DNA of 64,000 nucleotides, taken from assembly GCA_025766275.1 (NCBI GenBank), contig JAFKAC010000117.1, positions 62,001 to 126,000 on the forward strand, given 5' to 3'. A model generated the notes under the pieces. The model did not search any database. It was given only the letters and a program-made list of their open reading frames with translations, and had not been told where the DNA came from. Made by a program: the position numbers and the translations under genes. This DNA is from Lactarius indigo (Eukaryota; Basidiomycota; Agaricomycetes; Russulales; Russulaceae). Positions 56,881 through 64,000 of the stretch are shown one piece after another (position 1 is the first letter of the stretch; each line of letters opens with the position of its first letter).

Positions 56881-57986
56881 AGTACATAGGGGGATAGAGA
56901 GTATGTCGGTCCCGAGGAGGGGTAGTGAGCTATTTGGGCGAGGGGTGTGGATGGCATAGGCTGCATGGCTTCTGCGGGGATTTCGACGGATGTTATGGTG
57001 GGGGCGATAGAGGTGCCTACTAGGTCATTGACTGCTTGGCATTCTTGGTCGTCCTCCTCATTCATCGGTCCTTGGGGTGTGTCAGTTGGGAGTTTGGTTG
57101 GCGAATGGCTAGGCTTACTTAGGGTTCTTTTCTTGTTTTTCCTTTCAGTTGCGGCAGCAGCAGGGCTGTTTGTCGCAGTGATGCGGGCTGATTGGATTGT
57201 CGTCACCCTATTGGCTGGGTCTCTGGTTGTGCATTCCGAGGGGGGGGCTGGGGCGATTTGTGGGAGGTTGGCGGTAGTGGTGGCGGGGGATGGTGGCGGG
57301 GCGTCCATTACTATTCTCTGTAGGGGGTTGGCGGTGTGGTGGGTGTTTAAGTGTTTTTGAGGGGAGGGTCCAGGAATGGGGGGCTCCGTCAGGGGGGGTG
57401 CGGGATTGATCAAAGGTCAGTAGCGTCTCGTTTAGTTCCAGGGGTGATTTACTTACTTGTGGGTATGGGCGGGGGTGATGGTGGCGTTGTGTGTGCTTGG
57501 GGTGACGGTTGTGGGGGGTTGGTCAGTTCGCTTGTTGGGGGGGTGCCTGTGTAGGGTGTAGGATGGTTGAGGGTGTTGAGTTGCGTTGTGTTGGTTGTGT
57601 GTTGTGTTGGTTATGGAGGGGGGTTGTGTGTTAGCAGTGGGAGTTCTGTCAGGGGTTGTGGTGTTAATGATTGCGCACCTTGGACACTTGTCTTTGGGTG
57701 CTGTGGCAGGTTGGTTGTTGGATTTCAGGGGGTTGTTGTTGTCGGGGTACAGTGTTTGTGTTTGTGTTGGGGTCTCACAGCATGTTTTTTGGCTTCTGGG
57801 CCGTGTGGTTTGATGAGTGGGTGTATATTGTCTTTTCTCTTTTCTAGGGGAGCCAGTGGTATTCGGGGACTGGGGTAGAGCTCGTCTGCCATTGCAGCTC
57901 GCTCTTGGTCCTAGTCCGTCCTTGCCCCAGCTCTTTACCGTGGTAGTCCATCCCCTGGTGGTGGTTACGGTTCAAGGAGCCCCCGA

Positions 57987-58431
57987 ATGCTGCTACTTAC
58001 TTGGTACTTCAAACTATGCCTTAGTCTATGACAGCAAGAGTGATGCTGGTATAATAGCATACGCAGACTCTGACTGGGCTTCAGACCCAGTTACCAGGAA
58101 GTCCACTATGGGCTACTTAGTAAAAATGGCAAATGGAATATTTTGCTGGAATTCGAGAGCACAAAAGTCAATTGCACTCTCATCCACTGAAGCAGAATAT
58201 ATGTTGCTGTGTGATACAAGCAGACAATTGGTTTGGATACAATCTCTCTTTCATGAGCTTGGAATAAATCTAGAACCAATTCCATTATGCGGAGATAATC
58301 AAGGCTCCATATTTCTATCTTCTAATCCTGTTCAAGAGAAACGGATTAAACACATTGATTTATGTCACCACTACATACATGAAGTAATCTGTGATAAGAA
58401 GATAGAGTTATTCTTTATAGAAGGAGCTTAG
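57987..58431 (+). pseudogene. Copia Pol, RNase H part
   Basis: Coding resumes after the LINE with YLLGTSNYALVY, then RNase H motifs AYADSDWASDPVTRKS, ALSSTEAEYMLL and GDNQGSIFLSSNPV, ending IEGA at a TAG (CAG in relatives, inferred) followed by ~30 more readable codons (NPTDLFTKNLGR) to about 58540. The Copia order puts RNase H last. Confidence 0.92.
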
Positions 58432-58540
58432 AACCCCACAGATCTTTTTACTAAGAACCTGGGTCGCATTAAGTTCTTAAAATTCAGGGAACAGCTTGGG
58501 CTTGAGTTTTCCTTGCCTATGCAAGCTCAAGCAACTTGAC

Positions 58541-59051
58541 CACTATGCTTGAAGGGTAGTAGATAAAAAGGGTTTTTCGTAGCTTTTCTGTGTACATCAC
58601 TTCTTCTTTAGAAGTGAGTCATGAACAACTTGTTCTCTTCAGAATCTTTCTGAAAAAGACTGTTCCACAAAAGCTGTTTTGTCACAAACCATAGAAGTTT
58701 ATTGAGTCATCTGACTCTAAGCCTCTCATGGTTTTGCGTCAAACAACCCTGGTATCTCTACCAGAAGGAAGTTCACACATCCTGCTCCCTCAAGGCGTAG
58801 TGTGAGAGGTCAAATTGCTCATAAGAAACCGAGGATTGACAACCATTGTTGGGGTGTAGCATCTTTACTACAATTTACAAAACCCCTCACAAAAAGGATG
58901 TTGCGATGACCCTGCAACCAAATCCCCTATACATCCCTATGACATTTGAGGGTCGAGGCCTTTCCGGTCAATGTTTATTACCGATCCTTATGTCTATAGA
59001 GTAAGGCTATTGCTTAGAAGTGCTTTACTAGCTGCACTAAGCAAGGGGGAG
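58541..59051 (+). other. Copia 3' untranslated region with polypurine tract
   Basis: Between the end of Copia RNase H and the 3' LTR. I see no ORF that looks real. The tract AAGGGGGAG at 59043-59051 immediately before the LTR fits the plus-strand primer. Confidence 0.7.
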
Positions 59052-59452
59052 TGTTGGAACGTGATAAGTACGTAAGGACCTTATCTATAGCAGTTACGAC
59101 ATTACGGTACTATGTTTACCATATTAGGCAAGTCAGGATACATACGGTAGTGGGCGTATCATGTCCGGTGATGAGGAGAAGTCTCATGACTGTCTCAGAA
59201 GTGTGAAACACATCAGGCGTGTGTAAAAACATGATATTGTGGATGCCTTTACTCATCACTTTTGCGCAAATGGACATGGTGGGGCCATAGAGCATAAATA
59301 TCCTCCTATGGGGAGGGAGGTGAATACAGAACTTCACCCCTCTTCACTTGTGCACACTCTCCCCTCTGAAACAGTCTCTCAACCTACTGCAAAGGTGAGA
59401 ACATCCCTCCTGCATGCTGCGCTTTAGCCTGTAAGGCTTTTGCTGTGCAACA
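59052..59452 (+). repeat. 3' LTR of the Copia element
   Basis: 401 bp, TGTTGGAACG...GTGCAACA. It abuts the family D terminal ORF at 59453 (CCCTC), which it appears to have entered. The 5' LTR was lost on the far side of K. Confidence 0.93.
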
Positions 59453-60891
59453 CCCTCTTCAATGGGGAGACCATCGCTGTCACCAACTTATCATTCACCA
59501 TCCCCGGTATCCCCTGACTGTCACCACCACCACCATCCACCAGTTCCCCTTGTTCCACCATGACCATTGACCCCATGCCTATCAGTCCCCACTCCCCTGA
59601 ATGAGAACCGGGGGAACTCACACCCTCTACACCCAAGGAGGGCCAGTATTCCCCGACTCCCCCACCTTGTCAAAATCCTACTCCTCCCCCTGAACCACTT
59701 GCACCTTCACCTCCATCGTTGACACCCTCTACGCCTCCCCCTCCATTAGAAACTCCGCCGACACCGCTCACCCCTGTCCACATCCACACCCCCATCAATT
59801 ATAACCGACCAGACTCTCCCGCCGAAGACACTGATGATCCCGGAACCCCCTTCTTCCCGAACACTCCAGGCTCAGCAAAATACTACCCCCTTCAGATCCC
59901 ACTACCCAAAGGTGGATTCAACATTGTGAAGTACATCTACTATCACAAGGGATTCACCGAGGTAGTGGGAGTGATGGGAGCTCAGCAACCACACTACGGA
60001 GAAACCATCTATCTGTCTACCCTACACCCAAACGTCTCTGCACCCCCCTTCACCACCAAACAACTTGAGTTCTTTGACCCAAATGACATCCAGGCCTGTG
60101 CACTTGATGAAACCCTCATCGAACTCAATTCCCCACGACTTACTGCCGAGGTCACTCGCCTACGCACAGGACTCGCAGCCATGAAGGAGTTAGACAAAAA
60201 ATACAAGAAGTTGGAGGAGGATGCTTGGAAACTAAGGGCAGAACGACTCATGGTGGACCTTATACTGGCTAGTACCAAGAGATGCTTGCAGTATGCGGGA
60301 GCCCTCACCACTATCACAAACGAGTATGCCCGCCTCACAGCACTCCCAGCCCCATTACGCCACTCTCACTATGCTATCCCCTTCTCTCCTAGATGAGGAG
60401 GACCCGTTGAGTTCCCCCGACTCGCTGATAGACCCCACCGACGATGGTGTTACCACTGTAACAGTCCCCACCACCTCATATGCGACTGTCCCACAAGACC
60501 AAGGCCAGCTTGTCGGCACTGCCAAAGTCAGGAGCATCAGTCGTACCGGTGCATCTTCTGTCGGACAGAGATGGTCGCCGAAGTCATTACCACACAGCAG
60601 GCTGAAGAGCGGATGCACCGGGAGATGTCCCCCGACGCTACCACTTCATTCACCGCACCCTCTCCCCCAACTACGGCAGCGACCACTCTAGGAAGATGGT
60701 GTGGCTGGTGCTTCTGCCAAGATGCCAACCACAATGAAATCCGGTGCCCACAGTATGAAATGTGTCACAAATGCGGGGCTCGTGGCCCTCTCTTCTTCTT
60801 AAAGACCCATTTCTGCCACAATGACGTCTTGGAGTGGCCTGAGAATGACCTCGATGCGGACATCTACAATCTGGTTGACCCCAAGTCCTGA
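59453..60891 (+). pseudogene. Family D element terminal ORF: extension, coiled coil and zinc knuckles
   Basis: One frame from about 59620 to 60891, broken by TGA at about 59600 and at 60394-60396. A Pro/Thr-rich start (to ~59850) is followed by an ordered region (YYPLQIPLPKGGF, VVGVMGAQQPHYGETIYLST) and a coiled coil (LTAEVTRLRTGLAAMKELDK). After the second TGA come zinc knuckles CYHCNSPHHLICDC and CRHCQSQEHQSYRC, then CGWCFCQDANHNEIRC and a Cys-rich CHKCGARGPLFFL segment, ending IYNLVDPKS. The ordered region and coiled coil resemble the post-chromodomain extension of G3, G4 and M. Function unknown; nucleic-acid binding is likely for the knuckles. Confidence 0.8.
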
Positions 60892-60924
60892 AGTCGTGGC
60901 GACTTCAGATCAAATGGGGGGTAA

Positions 60925-61503
60925 TGTTACGATTCACTTACTTCTGGACTCATTCTTTCTTCACACTACCATCCCATCCCCCATACTGTATGAGACCTGT
61001 ATGATTACACAGACCTTACGATTACCCGGTTCCTATCACGCGCCCTGCTTATCAATGCTCCTTTCTGATAAAGCTCGACATGTGCTAGTTTCCGACTTGT
61101 TCTTGCTCACGCACGACTCCACGTCACTCACCTTTATCCTCATTATATCTATGCCTTGTTCTCTTTATGTCTACCCCTTTGTTTTCTGATCTGGCAATGG
61201 CACCATCTATTTGTAGTGACCACACAGCCCAACCTGTATTTAAACCTAGTCATACCTAGCTTGTATGGTAGACTAGACTTCTTGTGTAATACTACACTTG
61301 AAACGCCTTTGCGCTTATCCCTGTCTCATGATCCTCAGTACTGCTAGGTCTTCGCACCTTAGCCTTCCACTACAGTCCAAGTGACTTGTGTCCTTGTGAC
61401 TCTTGTGCATCATTCTACTGAAGTCGGACCTTCAAGTTCGTACTCCTGCATTTCTGACTGACTTGGTACAGGTCATACCTAACGCCCCTGTAGTGGTGTT
61501 ACA
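60925..61503 (+). repeat. LTR D4, 3' LTR of a family D element
   Basis: 579 bp, TGTTACGATT...GTGTTACA, preceded by a purine run ATGGGGGG (60914-60921). The flanks GGTAA and CAATT do not match, as expected when only the 3' end of an element is present. TATTTAAAC near 61240 and AGACTAGACTTCTTG near 61270 match D1 and D2. Confidence 0.87.
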
Positions 61504-61771
61504 CAATTGGTGATGGTGTGGTAACGTTGGACCTCTTCATGAGTTGCATCCTTCCAGTCTGCCATTGTGACGGGCATTTTGCTTCGTTTGAAACATGATA
61601 CCAGAAGTCCTTTTCTCAGACCTCGTCTAAATAAGTCAACCGTTCCTTTTGCGCTTAGGTCCCAGTCTGCTGCCTTGGCTAATTGTTCGAATGTTGCAAT
61701 GTATTTGTCGATGTCATCCCCTTTCATGGTAAGTGCCGTTAACCTGGCATATGCATTCTGTTGGCTCAATG
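61504..61771 (-). pseudogene. Gypsy N gag fragment
   Basis: About 89 codons of a capsid-like region: QQNAYARLTALTMKGDDIDK, FEQLAKAADWDLS, DLFRRGLRKGL and MADWKDATHEEVQRYH. It is cut on the left by LTR D4 and on the right by the 3' LTR of M. The nearest relative in the window is uncertain; it matches the gag proteins only in the LFxxGLxKxL pattern. Confidence 0.8.
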
Positions 61772-62270
61772 TGTTACGCTCCACCGGCGTTAGTCCGACG
61801 TGGACTCTGAATAGGCGTAATTGACTTAGCGGATATTCGGCGAATGGGGATCACGTGTCAACCCAACGTGAGCTGAACAGGGGCACTATCGGCACACACT
61901 GCAGCAAAGATAAAAGAGGACTGTCCCTTGGTAGACGGAAGTGGAAGCACTCTTAGTCAGGGACTAAGGCAGACAAGTGAGTGAGTCAAGTGGTGGATTG
62001 AAGAAGACCAAGATGGGGACTCTTGGTCTTCCAAAGCGACTACTTATACAGATACACGTGGGCTTTGAAGCGCCGCTGGAATAGTACATAACCAATAGTG
62101 TAACCAGCTCAAACCCTAGTGCAGCTATCCTAGGAATGAGTCATACATGAGTCACAATCACATGCAATCTACTATGCTGACTGATGTGGTGTAAGTGTCC
62201 ATGACTAATATCGATACTGGACTGTAGTCATAACCGGTCATGAGTTGTGTGTAAAGTCTATACTGTAACA
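61772..62270 (-). repeat. 3' LTR A of gypsy M
   Basis: 499 bp, TGTTACG...CTGTAACA (plus-strand reading). The purine tract (complement CCCCCTTTTCAG) is just inside at 62274-62286. The outer flank is CAATG in N gag. TATA and the ATCTTGGTCTT hairpin (about 62004-62030) are present. Confidence 0.92.
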
Positions 62271-62304
62271 TCACCCCCTTTTCAGGAGTGAGGCCCACCT
62301 CACT

Positions 62305-64000
62305 AATCCGCTTGCGATTCCTTTCTCATCAGCTCCGCCTCATCTTCCATACACGTGAGTATGTTAGCCCTTTCAAGACGATAGAGACTGTCCTTTTTGT
62401 CATCCATCACCATACACTTTTCTTCCTGTAACTTCCTAATCCTCTTCTCCAACTGGTCATTGGCAAATGCGAGCTGCCTGAATCGATGCAGCTCTTGAAT
62501 GAGGGTGACATCCCCTATGTGCGTCAGCAGGAGGTCGGTGGGGTGTCAGTCACGGAGCATAAAATGCTCTTCATAGGGGATGAAAGCCCGATTGTGACAT
62601 GGAAGGTGAGGTGTGGCGTATAGGGGTTTACCATAAAGGAATCCCGACCCCGGAACTATTCCGAGTATGAGGGGGTCTCCTCCTCGGATAACTTGCACGT
62701 GGGACACTTGTATCGTCGGTCCGTTGGGGAGCTTGATCGGGAACGGAATGTAATCGGGTCCTCTATTGACCCGGAACCCTTCAGGGACGACAACCCGTGT
62801 TGCTGGGTCTCGTTCGCCCATTGGTGTATAACGAGCCGCTTGTGCCACAGTGACTCGTCCTCGGTGTAGAGGGTTCCCCGCTGCGTCAACGAGGAAGGGA
62901 GTGGCGGCTGGATCTTCAGCATAGAATTCATGTGTGAGGAATGTGTGCCTGATGGGGTAATAGTCTCTAAGCTCATCTTCATCCTCAGCTTCGTCCAGTA
63001 CTCCTTCCTCTCCTGCCTCATCTTGCGTCGGCAAGCGGCAATATGCAGTTGCTCTCGCTGCCACCATGCCACTGTCTCTTTCCATTCTTGCTCATATTTC
63101 TGCATGGTGTTCAGCGGTTTCACTGCGCGAGACAGCTGCTTGAAGCCGAAATAACTCGTCTTCAGTGATGAGGGTCTCGGGCTCACCGGTGTCGGGGTTT
63201 GTAAGGGCGTACATTGGTGGAGGTGCTGGTTGATTTGTTGTTGGATCGTCGTCGACAATTCCCGGTACGGGCACAGGGAATCGTTGCAGTGTCTGGTGCA
63301 GTTCTTCACTAGTGATAGGGCCGTCTTCCTCATACTGCATGGTGGCACAACCTCTAGTTGCAGTTCCAGTGGTTGTGGTGTTGTCGGTGGAGTTGGGGTT
63401 GACAGGCGTGGTGGTGGAGTTGCCGATGAGGGTAGAGAGGAGTGTGAGCTGGTCATTGCGTCAAGTAGAGGACATGAGAGGAGTGGGTGATGGGGACTTA
63501 TCACGGTGAGAAGCCATCCTTATATGTGTCTCTTGGTTGGGGTTAGAATGTTTGAATTCCCGCACGGCTTCATCAGCAAATACATCATCCTTATCTATCC
63601 ATTGATTGTCGGAGTCCGGGTATCCCTTCCATTTCACAAGGTATTGGAGCCGTCGTCTTCTGCCAACTCGCCAAGAGTCCAGAATCTTCTCGACCTCGTA
63701 TTCTTCTTCGTTATCGACCAAATCAGGTGGTGGGCGCTGATAATTTGGTCCGTGCGTGGGTGTCTCGTGATAAGGTGTGAGAAGATCTATGTGGAAGACA
63801 TCATGGATGCTCCACTGTGTGGGAAGTTCGAGGTGGTAATTGACAGGGGACATCACCTGGACGACCTTAAATGGCCCGTGGCATTTTGCGGCTAGTTTTG
63901 CAGTTGGTTGATGTGTACATAGGTGGCATCCCTCGAGCCACACGAGGTCTCCTTCTTTAAATCTGGGCGTATCTTTGTGTTTGACCCATGACTTCTGTGC
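62305..64000 (-). pseudogene. Gypsy M Pol: integrase tail, chromodomain, C-terminal extension (partial)
   Basis: Minus strand, running out of the window at 64000. GPY/F region (WLEGCHLCTHQP, GPFKVVQVMS), linker (FHIDLLTPYHETPTHGPNYQ), chromodomain ([28 protein letters not shown], about 63580-63720), acidic/Thr-rich spacer, then the extension: ITSEELHQTLQRF, YALTNPDTGEPE, YPIRHTFLTHEFYAEDPAA, IKLPNGPTIQVSHVQVIRGG, GFLYGKPLYATPHLP, IGDVTLIQEL and a coiled coil (DQLEKRIRKLQEEK), ending near 62305. Three TGA stops (63461, 63092, 62546) are its only visible damage. Confidence 0.92.

Larger units (their letters stand above)
54600..57413 (-). pseudogene. LINE ORF1: Pro-rich Gag-like protein with zinc knuckle
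   Basis: Starts at the ATG at 57413 (MINPAPPLTEPPIPGPSPQK). Low-complexity Pro/Ser/Thr-rich N-terminus to LSPYV, then the solo Copia LTR (56480-56880), then NSPTPPATPTRR, the TSIFEYLDLNLISDW region to KDIKAWLL (56017), solo LTR C, and a more ordered C-terminal part (TCQCGGIAAKRHPNAF, CPEFLFAIRGF, IIKGVWNNPEM). A CCHC knuckle (CGICHGVDHPRGLC) near 54840 and a basic tail follow. Known LINE ORF1 proteins bind the transcript. At least one TGA (near 55425) interrupts it. Confidence 0.8.
49324..57986 (-). mobile_element. LINE (Tad-like: endonuclease, RT, RNase H), TSD about 12 bp
   Basis: A non-LTR retrotransposon on the minus strand, inserted in Copia. Its poly(A) tail appears as a T run at 49322-49335. 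The target duplication ATGCTGCTACTT occurs at 49312-49323 and 57987-57998. Two ORFs: ORF1 (gag-like, knuckle) and ORF2. The 5' leader, about 57414-57986, is C-rich on the coding strand with no convincing ORF. The 3' untranslated part is 49336-49705. It contains solo LTR C and solo Copia LTR inserts within ORF1, yet is close to full length. Confidence 0.93.

Noticed and set aside
56947..57878. Plus-strand ORFs in the G-rich region, including one running into Copia RNase H
   Set aside because: They are antisense to LINE ORF1 and its 5' leader. Only the part after 57998 is real coding, belonging to Copia.
62305..63504. Post-chromodomain extension as an envelope-like gene
   Set aside because: I see no signal peptide or membrane segment, and the frame continues directly from the chromodomain.

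Overview
This window is a dense, layered graveyard of transposable elements, almost certainly from a filamentous fungus. I infer a basidiomycete of the Agaricomycetes type from the short GT-AG introns (about 50-60 bp), the chromodomain Ty3/gypsy elements, the Tad-like LINE, the hAT element and the CpG-to-TpG decay. I find no host gene, tRNA, rRNA or CRISPR array. Nearly every base belongs to a retrotransposon, a solo LTR or a DNA transposon, and boundaries can often be fixed to the base by TG...CA termini and target-site duplications (TSDs). I name the LTR families A (about 500 bp), B (777), C (about 580), D (about 587), E (541-625), F (450-550), G (821) and cop (401). These labels are mine.

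Layout. 1-5406: gypsy P1 (minus), the only fully open element here; its gag is complete and pol is open to the window edge. 5407-7305: gypsy P2 (minus), of the same family, broken by P1. 7306-10105: an LTR C piece and a family D gag (minus) with its 5' LTR. 10106-11333: a gypsy pol tail, an LTR G piece and an LTR F piece. 11334-24699: gypsy H (plus), split by a 5.9 kb hAT transposon (11842-17787), two E solo LTRs and an LTR A piece. 24700-34456: an LTR C, itself the 3' LTR of a minus-strand element, split by gypsy G3 (24873-34044, plus, TSD CTACA). G3 is riddled with solo LTRs of families B, D and E. 34457-34783: the 3' ORF of the LTR C element. 34784-43082: gypsy G4 (minus). 43083-46621: gypsy K (minus) with an LTR G solo. 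46622-59452: a Copia element split by an 8.7 kb LINE (49324-57986, minus), which carries two further solo LTRs. 59453-61503: the 3' end of a family D element with a zinc-knuckle ORF. 61504-64000: a gypsy gag scrap and the 3' part of gypsy M (minus).

How the gypsy elements work. The copies share several conserved devices. (1) The predicted 5' end of the LTR transcript carries an 11-nt sequence complementary to the primer-binding site. It is one sequence in families A/F and a different but equally self-complementary one in D, which points to Tf1/sushi-type self-priming. (2) A GGGTTTT heptamer at the end of gag shifts reading to the -1 frame of pol, inside a small hairpin kept in four copies. 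(3) Gag opens with about 165 codons of conserved protein with no ATG. (4) Pol runs far past the chromodomain into a conserved extension with a coiled coil; in family D and the LTR C element the terminal ORF carries zinc knuckles.

Decay. Outside P1 the coding regions are broken mostly by TGA codons in place of CGA, as expected from deamination of methylated CpG. P1 keeps its CpGs and its frames, so it looks youngest.
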